Assembly: GCF_000308595.1 (NCBI RefSeq)
Contig: NZ_BAGA01000114.1
Coordinates: 1 to 39,946, forward strand
Length of the DNA: 39,946 nt
Source: Nocardia higoensis NBRC 100133
GTDB taxonomy: Bacteria; Actinomycetota; Actinomycetes; Mycobacteriales; Mycobacteriaceae
Direction of reading: 5' to 3'
The notes under the pieces are model-generated. The model saw nothing but the letters and a program-made list of their open reading frames with translations, ran no database searches and had not been told where the DNA came from. The translations under genes were made by a program, and so were the position numbers. This document shows positions 17,230 through 25,521 of this stretch, one piece after another; the first letter of the stretch is position 1, and every line of letters begins with the position of its first letter.

Positions 17230-17250
17230 TGTTTCCGCCTGGTTAAGCCG

Positions 17251-19773
17251 TCATTGCGCCGTGCGGGCCACGTCCGGCATGCCGAGCAGCACGGGGACTT
17301 TGCGCTCGCCGCTGTCGTCGAAGGCGATGGTCGGGTCGGTCTCCTCCGGGGCGTTGACGAAGGACACGAAGCGCGAGAGCTTGTTCTCGTCCTCGAGCAC
17401 CGCGGCCCACTCGTCCCGGTACCCCTCGACGTGCCTGGCCATCGCGGCTTCCAGTTCGTCGGCGATACCCAGGCTGTCCTCGCAGACAACGGCCTTCAGG
17501 TAGTCCATGCCGCCCTCGAGCGCCTCCTGCCAGGGCGCGGTGCGCTGCAGGCGATCGGCGGTGCGGATGTAGAACATCAGGTAGCGGTCGATGTAGCGGA
17601 TGAGCGTCTCGTCGTCGAGATCGCCGGCCAACAGCACCGCGTGCTTGGGAGTCAGGCCGCCGTTGCCGCCGACGTAGAGGTTCCAGCCGTTCTCGGTGGC
17701 GATGACGCCGACGTCCTTGCCGCGGGCCTCGGCGCATTCGCGGGCGCAGCCGGAGACGCCCAGCTTGATCTTGTGCGGGGAACGCAGTCCCCGATAACGC
17801 TTCTCCAGCAGCACCGCCATACCCACCGAATCCTGCTGCCCGTAGCGGCACCAGGTGGAGCCGACACAGCTCTTCACGGTGCGCAGCGACTTGCCGTAGG
17901 CGTGACCGGATTCCATGCCCGCGTCGACCAGGCGCTTCCAGATCGGCGGCAACTGCTCGACGCGCGCGCCGAACAGGTCGATGCGCTGACCGCCGGTGAC
18001 CTTGACGTAGAGGCCGAATTCCTTGGCGACCTCGCCGATGGTGATCAGCTGCTCGGCGGTGACCTCGCCGCCGGGCATCCGCGGGACCACCGAGTAGGTG
18101 CCGTTCTTCTGCAGGTTGGCCAGGAAGTGGTCGTTGGTGTCCTGCAGCGCGGCGGCCTCGCCGTCGAGGATGTGATCGCTCGAGGTGGAGGCCAGGATGG
18201 ACGCCACGGTCGGCTTGCAGATGTCGCAGCCGGAACCCTTGCCGTACCTGGCGATCAGGCCGGAGAAGGTGCGGATGCCGGTGACCTGCACGATCTGGAA
18301 CAGTTCGGCGCGCGACTGCTCGAAGTGCTCGCACAGCGCCTTGGACATCTGCACGCCGGACTGCTCGAGCAGCTTCTTGAGCATCGGCACGCAGCCGCCG
18401 CAGGAGGTGCCCGCGGTGGTGCAGCTCTTGAGACCGGCGATATCGCAGGCGCCCTCGGCGATGGCGCCGCAGATGGATCCCTTGGACACGTTGTTGCAGG
18501 AGCAGATCTGCGCGTCGTCGGGCAACGCGTCGGCGCCGAGTTCCGCACCCGCCGGGGAGATCAGCGCGGCCGGATCGGCGGGCAGCGGGCGCCCGACCAG
18601 CGGGCGCAGTGCCGCATACTGGCTCGCGTCGCCGACGAGGATGCCGCCGAGCAGGGTCTTCGCGTCGTCGGAGACGACCAGCTTGGCGTAGGTGCCCTTG
18701 GCGGCGTCGTGCAGCACGACCGACAGCGCGCCCTCGGTGACGCCGTGCGCGTCGCCGAAACTGGCCACGTCCACGCCCATCAGCTTCAGCTTGGTCGACA
18801 TGTCGGCGCCGGGGAATTCGCCCGCGCCGCCGAGCAGCCGGTCGGCGACGATCTCCGCGGTGGTGTAGCCGGGGGCGACCAGGCCGTAGCAGACGCCCTC
18901 GATCGCGGCGCACTCGCCGATGGCCCAGATGTTCGGATCCGAGCACTGCATGCCCAGGTCGGTGATGATGCCGCCGCGAGGCCCGACCTCGAGGCCGGTT
19001 TCGCGGGCGATGCGGTCGTTGGGGCGGATGCCTGCGGAGAACACGACGAGCGCGGCGTCGATGGTCGACTCGTCGGAGAGGGTGAGCCGCAGGCCGGTTC
19101 CGGTCGGCTCGATCGAGGAGGTGCCGACGCCGGTGTGCACGTTCAGGCCGAGGTCGGTGACCAGCCGTTCGAGGACCGCGCCGCCGCCCTCGTCCACCTG
19201 GGCGGGCATCAGTCGGTTGTTGTACTCGATGACGTGCGGTGTCATGCCGAGCAGCTTCAGCGCGTTGGCCGCCTCCAGGCCCAGCAGACCGCCGCCGATG
19301 ACCACGCCGTGCGCACCGGGACCGGCCGCTTCGGCGGTGGCACGGATGCCGTCGAGGTCGTCGAGGGTGCGGTAGACGAAACAGCCGGGCAGGTCGTGTC
19401 CGGGGACCGGCGGCACGAAGGCGTACGAGCCGGTGGCCAGCACCAGCGCGTCGTAGCCGATGATCTCGCCCGCGGAGGTGGTGACCTTGCGTGCCTCGCG
19501 GTCGATGGACTCGACGCGGCGTCCCAGCTTCAGCTCGACCAGGTCGTCCCCGGCGTACTCGTTGCCGGGCAGCGCCAGCGCGGCCGGATCCCATACCCCG
19601 ACGTAGGAGGACAGCCCCACGCGGTCGTAGGCGGGCAGTTGCTCCTCGCCGAGGACGACGACCTGCCAGCGGCCCGCTTCGTCGCGGGAGCGCAGCGCCT
19701 CGACGAAACGGTGCCCGACCATGCCGTGGCCTGCGACGACCACTGTCTTGCGTGTGGTGCTTTCGGGGTTCAT
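17251..19773 (-). CDS. nirB: nitrite reductase (NADH) large subunit NirB
   Basis: The 840-residue flavo-siroheme enzyme reduces nitrite to ammonium in the cytoplasm. From the N-terminus: FAD binding (VVVAGHGMVGHRFVEAL), NAD binding (VVIGGGLLGLEAANAL, about residue 155), a BFD-type [2Fe-2S] domain with C424/C426 (CSCNN) and a later C-x7-C-x2-C group (residues ~458-470), then the sulfite/nitrite reductase part with [4Fe-4S]-siroheme ligands C636, C642, C676 and C680. The length is normal. ATG at 19773 with GGGAGG about 8 bases upstream is well supported. It follows narK by 27 bp and precedes nirD; electrons come from NADH and siroheme from the chelatase at the end of the operon. Confidence 0.96.
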   Translation of the reverse strand: MNPESTTRKTVVVAGHGMVGHRFVEALRSRDEAGRWQVVVLGEEQLPAYDRVGLSSYVGVWDPAALALPGNEYAGDDLVELKLGRRVESIDREARKVTTSAGEIIGYDALVLATGSYAFVPPVPGHDLPGCFVYRTLDDLDGIRATAEAAGPGAHGVVIGGGLLGLEAANALKLLGMTPHVIEYNNRLMPAQVDEGGGAVLERLVTDLGLNVHTGVGTSSIEPTGTGLRLTLSDESTIDAALVVFSAGIRPNDRIARETGLEVGPRGGIITDLGMQCSDPNIWAIGECAAIEGVCYGLVAPGYTTAEIVADRLLGGAGEFPGADMSTKLKLMGVDVASFGDAHGVTEGALSVVLHDAAKGTYAKLVVSDDAKTLLGGILVGDASQYAALRPLVGRPLPADPAALISPAGAELGADALPDDAQICSCNNVSKGSICGAIAEGACDIAGLKSCTTAGTSCGGCVPMLKKLLEQSGVQMSKALCEHFEQSRAELFQIVQVTGIRTFSGLIARYGKGSGCDICKPTVASILASTSSDHILDGEAAALQDTNDHFLANLQKNGTYSVVPRMPGGEVTAEQLITIGEVAKEFGLYVKVTGGQRIDLFGARVEQLPPIWKRLVDAGMESGHAYGKSLRTVKSCVGSTWCRYGQQDSVGMAVLLEKRYRGLRSPHKIKLGVSGCARECAEARGKDVGVIATENGWNLYVGGNGGLTPKHAVLLAGDLDDETLIRYIDRYLMFYIRTADRLQRTAPWQEALEGGMDYLKAVVCEDSLGIADELEAAMARHVEGYRDEWAAVLEDENKLSRFVSFVNAPEETDPTIAFDDSGERKVPVLLGMPDVARTAQ

Positions 19774-19800
19774 GAGAGACCTCCCAGGTGCGGACGGGCG

Positions 19801-21234
19801 TCAGGCGCTTGCCGACACGACGGACGGGGTGACGGGGACGGATTCGACGACCGCCCCGTCGGCGGGCGCGCGCAGGCTCGGGCGGCGCAGGAAGACGGTC
19901 CAGGTGACCGCGGCGCAGGCGACGTAGAAGGCCAGGAAGAGCCAGAACGCCGTGGTCGCGGAGTTGGTCGAGGAGTAGGAGGAGCGCAGCACCAGGTTGA
20001 TGCCGACGCCGCCGAGAGCACCGATGGCGCCGACGAAGCCGATGAGCGCGCCCGAGGTGTTCTGCGACCAGGCCGAACGGGCGGCCGGGCTCGCGTCCAT
20101 GCTCATGGATTTCGCCTCGAAGACCGACGGAATGATCTTGGTGACCGCGCCGTTGCCGATGCCGGAGAGCACGAACAGGGCGACGAACCCGACCACCAGC
20201 GCGGCCATCACGCCGCCGCTCGCGACGCCGGCGTTGCCGTCGGCCATCGTGCTCGCGCCGACGACCAGCACGGTGGCGGCCATCATGGCCGCGAAGGTGG
20301 CCAGCGCGACCTTGCTCCCGCCGAGCCGGTCGGCGAGCTTGCCGCCGTAGGGCCGGGCCAGGGAGCCGAGCAGCGGGCCGATGAAGGCGATCTGCGCGGC
20401 GTGCAGAGTGGCCTGGGCGACGGTGTCGCCGCCCGCCTTGAAGCTGATCTGCAGGATCTGCCCGAAGGCGAAGCTGTAGCCGATGAACGAGCCGAAGGTG
20501 CCGATGTAGAGAAAGGCGATGGCCCAGGACTGCGGCACCTTCAGCGACTCGATCATGAAGGACAGGTCGGCCTTCTGGTTGCGCAGGTTGTCCATGTACA
20601 GCGCCGCGCCGATGCCCGCCACCGCGATCGCCACCAGGTAGATCGCGCAGATGAGGCTGGCGTACTCGTTACCCAGGGTGGCGATGACCAGCAGACCGAT
20701 CAGCTGGATGACCGGCACGCCGATATTGCCGCCGCCCGCGTTCAGCCCGAGTGCCCAGCCCTTGAGCCGCTGCGGGTAGAAGGCGTTGATATTGGTCATC
20801 GAGGAGGCGAAGTTGCCGCCGCCGATGCCCGCGAAGGCCGCGACCACCAGGAACGTGGTGTACGAGGTGCCGGGCTGGTTGACGAAGTACAGCGTCGACA
20901 CCGCCGGGATCAGCAGCAGCACCGCCGAGAACACCGTCCAGTTACGGCCACCGAAGCGGGCGGTGGCGACGGTGTACGGGATGCGCAGCAGCGCGCCGAC
21001 CAGAGTGGGCACCGCCATCAGGAAGAACTTGCCCGCGGCGTCGATGCCGTACTTGTCGGTGGGCATGAACAGCACCATGACCGACCAGATGGACCAGATC
21101 GAGAAACCGACATGCTCGGCGAATACCGACCAGATCAGATTGCGCCGGGCGATGTCCTTACCGCCGGCCTCCCAGGCAACGACGTCTTCGGCATCCCAGT
21201 GCTCGATGTCGTGGTTACGCGTCAGCGTGCTCAA
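19801..21234 (-). CDS. narK: nitrate/nitrite transporter, MFS NarK family (assimilatory operon)
   Basis: The 477-residue protein has about 12 membrane segments and the nitrate/nitrite porter signatures AGIGGGNFASSMTNINAFYP and GIGNGAVTKIIPSVF, with the conserved RIPYT after TM2. It should import nitrate or nitrite for the NirBD reductase encoded next. The TTG at 21234 is preferred: GGAGG lies five bases upstream, and the protein then begins MLSTLTRNHDIEHWDAED; the longer open frame upstream is low-quality. The C-terminal ~25 residues are a soluble Ala/Val/Ser tail. A GlnR-type box lies about 130 bp upstream, so the operon is probably nitrogen-regulated. Confidence 0.93.
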   Translation of the reverse strand: MSTLTRNHDIEHWDAEDVVAWEAGGKDIARRNLIWSVFAEHVGFSIWSIWSVMVLFMPTDKYGIDAAGKFFLMAVPTLVGALLRIPYTVATARFGGRNWTVFSAVLLLIPAVSTLYFVNQPGTSYTTFLVVAAFAGIGGGNFASSMTNINAFYPQRLKGWALGLNAGGGNIGVPVIQLIGLLVIATLGNEYASLICAIYLVAIAVAGIGAALYMDNLRNQKADLSFMIESLKVPQSWAIAFLYIGTFGSFIGYSFAFGQILQISFKAGGDTVAQATLHAAQIAFIGPLLGSLARPYGGKLADRLGGSKVALATFAAMMAATVLVVGASTMADGNAGVASGGVMAALVVGFVALFVLSGIGNGAVTKIIPSVFEAKSMSMDASPAARSAWSQNTSGALIGFVGAIGALGGVGINLVLRSSYSSTNSATTAFWLFLAFYVACAAVTWTVFLRRPSLRAPADGAVVESVPVTPSVVSASA

Positions 21235-21361
21235 CAGGGCCTCCCAAAATCGGTTGGCCCCAACGGTAGGGAGCGGGTATTGCCGAAATGCTGCCTCGCG
21301 TGACGGGTCGATCAACGGTTGCTCACCTGGTCGGCAGCGCCGAGGTGAGTTCCGAGCGCAT

Positions 21362-21399
21362 GTTTCGCGCAGGTGACACAGCGGTTTTCGGCAGGTCAC
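21362..21399 (-). promoter_or_regulatory. four-element GlnR-type box upstream of narK-nirBD
   Basis: Read on the minus strand the site is GTGAC-N6-AAAAC-N6-GTCAC-N6-GAAAC, which fits the known actinobacterial GlnR pattern gTnAC-N6-GaAAc repeated twice, with every AC pair spaced by nine. It starts 128 bp upstream of the narK TTG, a normal place for a GlnR activator site. It is in the 346-bp gap 21235-21580, which otherwise holds a separate palindrome near the GntR gene. Confidence 0.8.
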
Positions 21400-21519
21400 G
21401 AAGTGGCCGGGCACCCGGGCGCGTGGCTGTGAGCGTGACGCGCACAGCATGCGCGGACCCGGCGGCCCGCGCAACCGGAAGAACGCGGCGCCCCCCTTCT
21501 CCGAGGACTTTGGTCCCTT

Positions 21520-21546
21520 CTTTTCATCGGATGATCCGATGAAAAG
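21520..21546. promoter_or_regulatory. 27-bp perfect palindrome before the GntR gene
   Basis: Perfect 12-bp arms CTTTTCATCGGA (21520-21531) and TCCGATGAAAAG (21535-21546) surround TGA. It ends 34 bp before the GTG start of the GntR regulator, and an alternative ATG (21539) would lie inside it. It is a good candidate operator for autoregulation by that GntR protein and perhaps control of the flanking transporters. Confidence 0.6.
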
Positions 21547-21580
21547 GTCGTATGCCCAGGTCGGCTGTAACCTGTTCTGC

Positions 21581-22258
21581 GTGCAACCCGTCCGGCGCAC
21601 CAGCCTCATCGCCCAGGTCACCGAACAGCTGCGCGCCGAGGTCTGTTCCGGCCGGTGGCCGATCGGCTCGCGTATCCCCACCGAGCCCGAACTCACCGAA
21701 CTGACCGGAACCGGGCGCAATACCGTGCGCGAAGCCGTCCAGGCCCTCGTGCACGCGGGCATGCTGCAGCGCCGCCAGGGTTCGGGCACCTACGTCGTGG
21801 CAGGCTCCGAGGTCGGCGGCACCCTCGCCAAATATTTCGCCGAAGCCCGCGACCGCGATGTGCTCGAACTCCGCATGGCCCTGGAGACCACGGCCGCCTC
21901 GCTCGCCGCGCGCCGCCGCGACGAGAGCGACATCGCCGAGCTGCGCCGCCTGCTCGATACACGCATCGCCCAGGAATGGCGCCTGGACACGGAGTCGGTG
22001 ACCACCGACGTCGCGCTGCACCGCGCGATCGTGGCCGCCAGCCACAACGCGGTGTATCTCGAGTTCTACGATTCGCTGCTGCCGCATATCGAGGCGGTCA
22101 ATCGCGCGCACGCCGCCAAGACCTCGCAGGCCTACATCGAGGAACACCTCGATCTCGTCGAGGCGATCATCGAGGGGGACTCGGAGCGAGCGGCCCGGAC
22201 CGCGCGCCGCTTCCTCGCCATGGCGCTGGCCAACTATCCCGATCCGAACTTCCTCTAG
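21581..22258 (+). CDS. GntR-family transcriptional regulator, FadR/FCD subgroup
   Basis: The N-terminal winged helix (residues ~1-70; LIAQVTEQLRAEVCSGRWPIGSRIPTEPEL, then GTGRNTVREAVQALVHAGMLQRRQGSGTYV) is followed by an all-helical FCD ligand domain with the metal-site DVALHRAIV and EEHLDLVEAI motifs. Such proteins usually bind a small carboxylate; the ligand here is unknown. Start choice: GTG 21581 gives a normal 225 residues and leaves the palindrome at 21520-21546 in the promoter; ATG 21539 would add 14 residues and place the start inside the palindrome. It lies between two nitrate transporter genes, divergent from narK and 150 bp before narK2, so control of either is plausible. Confidence 0.88.
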   Translation: MQPVRRTSLIAQVTEQLRAEVCSGRWPIGSRIPTEPELTELTGTGRNTVREAVQALVHAGMLQRRQGSGTYVVAGSEVGGTLAKYFAEARDRDVLELRMALETTAASLAARRRDESDIAELRRLLDTRIAQEWRLDTESVTTDVALHRAIVAASHNAVYLEFYDSLLPHIEAVNRAHAAKTSQAYIEEHLDLVEAIIEGDSERAARTARRFLAMALANYPDPNFL

Positions 22259-22302
22259 CCTGCACCGCCTCAGGTAACCAAGACTGCACCGTGCGCGATC
22301 CC

Positions 22303-22325
22303 GCGATGTGAGAGGTATTTGGCGG
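22303..22325 (+). promoter_or_regulatory. narK2 leader element identical to a box upstream of narG
   Basis: GCGATGTGAGAG (22303-22314) is identical to 6588-6599 upstream of narG and is also followed by TTTGGCGG, here three bases downstream rather than five. It lies 95 bp before the narK2 ATG. A CTTACGGTC near 22364 parallels CTTACAGTC in the narG leader. This suggests one regulator or promoter type for the dissimilatory nitrate genes. Confidence 0.55.
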
Positions 22326-22408
22326 GAACGTCACAGGCGCTCATGGCGATGCAACAACCCGCTCTTACGGTCGACAGGACCGAATTACGAGGCGTCGAGA
22401 GGAAACCG

Positions 22409-23893
22409 ATGACCGCCACAGCCGCTGCCGCCGGCCAGCATTCGGAAACGCCGGCATTCACGCACGAAAAGCGTGGACGCTGGCTCGACAAGTGGGAACC
22501 CGACAACCCGGCCTTCTGGGAATCCGGCGGAAAACTCACCGCCAGAAAGAATCTGAGCTTCTCGGTCTTCGCGGAGAACCTCGGCTTCAGTGTCTGGGTC
22601 ATCTGGGGCACCGTGGTCACCAGCATGGGCGCGGCGGGATTCCCGTTCCTGGAAGGGCTCGGCCAGGGCAATCCGGTCGCGGTGAGCAACGCACTGCTGC
22701 TGACCTCCACCCCGACGCTGGTCGGTGCGGCACTGCGCATTCCGTACACCTTCGCCATTCCCCGCTTCGGCGGCCGCGCGTTCACCGCGTTCAGCGCCGC
22801 GATGCTGCTGATCCCGACCCTGGGTCTGGCCTGGTTCGTCAACCAGCCCGGCACCCCGATGTGGGTGTTCATGCTGCTGGCCGCGCTCGCCGGTTTCGGC
22901 GGCGGCAACTTCTCCTCCTCGATGGCCAACATCTCGTTCTTCTTCCCCGAGGGCAAGAAGGGCGCCGCGCTCGGCATCAACGCCGCGGGCGGCAATCTCG
23001 GCGTCGCGCAGACCCAGCTGATCCTGCCGCTGCTGATCACCCTCGGCACCCATCTGACCGCGAAGGACGCGGCGGGCTACCGGTTCGGCATCACGCTCTC
23101 GGTCCTGGTCTGGGTGCCGTTCATCCTCGTCGCCACCGTCGGCGCCCTGCGCTACATGGACTCCATCACCACCGCCAAGTCCGACGGCAAGTCCTACAAG
23201 CTGGCCTTGCTCAACCGGCATACCTGGGTGATGTCGTTTCTCTACGTCGGCACCTTCGGCTCGTTCATCGGCTTCTCCTTCGCCTTCCCGACCCTGATCA
23301 AGGCCAACTTCCCCGACCTGGCCAAGATCGGCTGGATCACCACCCTGGGTAATCTGGCCTTCCTCGGCGCACTCGTCGGCTCGTTCAGCCGTCCGTTCGG
23401 CGGCTGGATCTCCGACAAGATGGGCGGAGCGAAGATCACCGTGGCGGTCTTCACCGGCATGGCGCTGGCGGTGGCCGCGATCGTGGCGGCGCTGGAACTC
23501 GACAGCTTCCCGCTCTACCTGATCGCGTTCCTGGTGCTGTTCGTACTCACCGGCATCGGCAACGGCTCGACCTACCGGATGATCCCGTCGATCTTCAGCG
23601 CCGAATCCAAGAAGTACGCCGCCGAGCACGGCCTCGACCTGACCGACGCCGCGGCCTCGGCCAAGCGACAGGCCGGTGCGGCGATCGGCGTCATCGGCGC
23701 GATCGGCGCCTCCGGCGGCTACCTGCTGCAGCAGGCGCTTCGCCTGTCCAACATCAACTTCGGCAGCATGAACCCGGCCTTCTGGGCCTACGCGGGAGCG
23801 TTCCTGGTGATGGCGGGCGTGACCTGGTTCTTCTACCTGCGTTCCTCGTTCGCGATCGGGCGGGTGCCTTCGCTGGCCTACGCGCAGGTGTGA
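22409..23893 (+). CDS. narK2: nitrate/nitrite transporter, MFS NarK family (second copy)
   Basis: The 494-residue, roughly 12-segment porter has the nitrate signatures AGFGGGNFSSSMANISFFFP and GIGNGSTYRMIPSIF and the conserved RIPYT stretch. It is clearly paralogous to the narK at 19.8 kb but longer at its N-terminus (a ~40-residue polar segment ending DKWEPDNPAFWESGGK). The ATG at 22409 has GAGAGGAAA just upstream; the open frame before it overlaps the leader element. It stands alone and ends in a strong hairpin. Because its leader shares an element with narG, it most likely exchanges nitrate and nitrite for the respiratory enzyme; the symbol follows mycobacterial usage by analogy. Confidence 0.92.
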   Translation: MTATAAAAGQHSETPAFTHEKRGRWLDKWEPDNPAFWESGGKLTARKNLSFSVFAENLGFSVWVIWGTVVTSMGAAGFPFLEGLGQGNPVAVSNALLLTSTPTLVGAALRIPYTFAIPRFGGRAFTAFSAAMLLIPTLGLAWFVNQPGTPMWVFMLLAALAGFGGGNFSSSMANISFFFPEGKKGAALGINAAGGNLGVAQTQLILPLLITLGTHLTAKDAAGYRFGITLSVLVWVPFILVATVGALRYMDSITTAKSDGKSYKLALLNRHTWVMSFLYVGTFGSFIGFSFAFPTLIKANFPDLAKIGWITTLGNLAFLGALVGSFSRPFGGWISDKMGGAKITVAVFTGMALAVAAIVAALELDSFPLYLIAFLVLFVLTGIGNGSTYRMIPSIFSAESKKYAAEHGLDLTDAAASAKRQAGAAIGVIGAIGASGGYLLQQALRLSNINFGSMNPAFWAYAGAFLVMAGVTWFFYLRSSFAIGRVPSLAYAQV

Positions 23894-23937
23894 GGTCGCG
23901 CCGCCGGCCGTGAACTGAAAACCCCACTCCGTCCACC

Positions 23938-23966
23938 GATGCCGCGCCGGCCTCCGGCGCGGCATC
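23938..23966 (+). terminator. hairpin after narK2
   Basis: Perfect 13-bp GC-rich arms at 23938-23950 and 23954-23966 enclose a 3-base loop, 44 bp after the narK2 stop. No T-run follows. It separates narK2 from the acetyltransferase gene. Confidence 0.75.
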
Positions 23967-24049
23967 GCCGTATGTCGACCCGCCGTTGACGAACACCAGC
24001 GGACACGAAGCCCGTAGGCTGCTGATACCGACTACAGCGGGGGCGAGCG

Positions 24050-24586
24050 GTGGGGCGAACCGATATCGACACGGATCGAGAGCCGATTCTGCGCGGCGTC
24101 ACGAGGGCGGATCTGCCCGGGATCTGTGAACTCGAGCGCATCGAATTCCGGGAACTGGCCTGGCCCTACCCCATGTTGCGCCAGCTGTTCGATCTACACG
24201 GCCCGCTGTGGTCGGTCGCCGCGACCGACGACCTGGTGCGCGGCTACACGTTGCTCGGCATCGACCGGGCCCGCGGCTGGATGCTCGGGCTGGCCGTGCA
24301 TCCCGACGCGCGGGGCCGCGGGCTCGCGCGCGCCCTGCTGGACAGGACGATTCGCGTCTGCCGTGCCCACATGATCGAATCCGTCTGTCTGACAGTGCGT
24401 TCGGACAACCGTGCCGCCATCGGTCTCTACGAGAGCGCGGGCTTCACCAGAATCGGTTACGAGGACGATTATTTCGGCACCGGCGAGGGGCGCGAGGTGA
24501 TGGCGCGCCCGATCGAACGCCCCACCCGGCCGTTCACCGAGCATCCCGAGGACCGCTGGATCAAGCGTTCGCGCCCCGATTGGTGA
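24050..24586 (+). CDS. GNAT-family N-acetyltransferase
   Basis: The 178-residue protein has a standard GNAT core: an N-terminal ILRGVTRADLPGICELERIEF, the acetyl-CoA loop in LAVHPDARGRGLARALLDR (about residues 83-101), and VRSDNRAAIGLYESAGFTRIGYEDDYF as motif B. The overall look is of RimI-like protein or small-molecule acetyltransferases, but the substrate cannot be read. A C-terminal ~25-residue basic extension (TEHPEDRWIKRSRPDW) is unusual. The GTG start at 24050 follows GGCGAGCG, a weak ribosome site. It precedes the channel-like gene by 61 bp on the same strand and may share a transcript. Confidence 0.82.
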   Translation: MGRTDIDTDREPILRGVTRADLPGICELERIEFRELAWPYPMLRQLFDLHGPLWSVAATDDLVRGYTLLGIDRARGWMLGLAVHPDARGRGLARALLDRTIRVCRAHMIESVCLTVRSDNRAAIGLYESAGFTRIGYEDDYFGTGEGREVMARPIERPTRPFTEHPEDRWIKRSRPDW

Positions 24587-24647
24587 CCGAATTGTCTTGG
24601 TATGGTGGGTTTCGAAGCGCTGTGCGACACCGCCGGGGGGAGGCGTA

Positions 24648-25517
24648 GTGGGCGAGGATGCCGACGAGCCGGAGATCTCGCCGTTCGTCGCCTCCATGAC
24701 CACCCGGATCGTGCGGCGCGCCGCCAAATACGCCGAGCAGGTGGCCGGCCTGCTCGCCACGTCGGCAAGTAGCCGTCACCCCGATGCCGAGAACCAGCTG
24801 CTCGACGAGTTCAACCTGCACATCGAAGCCATCGTCGCGAAATACGATCCGCCGAGCAGCCGCCGCCGCGGCGACAGCCTGGTGTTCCGCCACCTCTACG
24901 CGCCGGTCACCACCGTCCAGTCACAGGCCGAACCGGCCGGCGAAGGCGTCCCGATCACCTACCTCGCGGCGCTACTTGCCGCCGACGTCGAATTCCGCGG
25001 CCCACTGCGGCTGAGCCGGACCCAGCGCGCTCTGCTCGCGCGGGTCTACGAACGGCTCGGCAGCTGCCTGCGCAGCGCCGGCCTGCCCGCCCACGCCGCG
25101 CTGGCCTATTCGCGCGCGCTCGAGCTGCATCGCGACAACGAGGACGACGACGCCGAGGACCGGTGCGGGCTGGCCAAGGCCAGGGCCGAGACCGCCGCGC
25201 TGTGGCCGCTGCGCCGCCGGGTGGGCCGCTGGATCTCGGAATGGAGTTGCGGCTACGGCTACCGGCCGTTCCGCCTGCTGTTCTGGATGGTGGTGCAGCT
25301 GGCGGTGTTCACCGTGGCGATCACCCTCCTGACCCACGAGTCCTTCGGGGATTCCGTCTACCTGTGCCTGGCCAACTACCTGAATCCGGCCGGTCTCGGC
25401 GACGCGGCGGACTTCAACGGCCCGGCCAGGACCCTGCTGGTGACCGAGGCATACGCGGGCATCGTGTCCACCTCGGTGTTCTTCGCCCTGCTGGTCCGGC
25501 GCTGGTTCCGGATCTGA
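24648..25517 (+). CDS. membrane protein with TPR-like segment and pore-loop (potassium-channel-like) C-terminus
   Basis: The 289-residue protein has a soluble N-terminal part of ~200 residues with one TPR-like helix pair (RALLARVYERLGSCLRSAGLPAHAALAYSRALEL, about 125-158) and an acidic DNEDDDAED run. Two membrane helices follow (~206-228 and ~263-285). Between them a re-entrant-like stretch ends N-P-A-G-L-G-D (246-252), placed exactly where two-TM potassium channels have T-x-G-Y-G-D. So it looks like a channel relative with an altered filter; conduction and ion choice are unknown. The GTG at 24648 has an excellent GGGGGGAGG upstream. The gene ends 4 bp from the convergent SCO2521-family gene, which suggests, but does not prove, a functional link to that cassette. 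Confidence 0.75.
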   Translation: MGEDADEPEISPFVASMTTRIVRRAAKYAEQVAGLLATSASSRHPDAENQLLDEFNLHIEAIVAKYDPPSSRRRGDSLVFRHLYAPVTTVQSQAEPAGEGVPITYLAALLAADVEFRGPLRLSRTQRALLARVYERLGSCLRSAGLPAHAALAYSRALELHRDNEDDDAEDRCGLAKARAETAALWPLRRRVGRWISEWSCGYGYRPFRLLFWMVVQLAVFTVAITLLTHESFGDSVYLCLANYLNPAGLGDAADFNGPARTLLVTEAYAGIVSTSVFFALLVRRWFRI

Positions 25518-25521
25518 GCGC

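Noticed and set aside
17254..21303. 1349-residue plus-strand open frame antisense to nirB and narK
   Set aside because: Rich in Gly, Asp, His and Val from antisense codons; nirB and narK on the minus strand have complete motifs.
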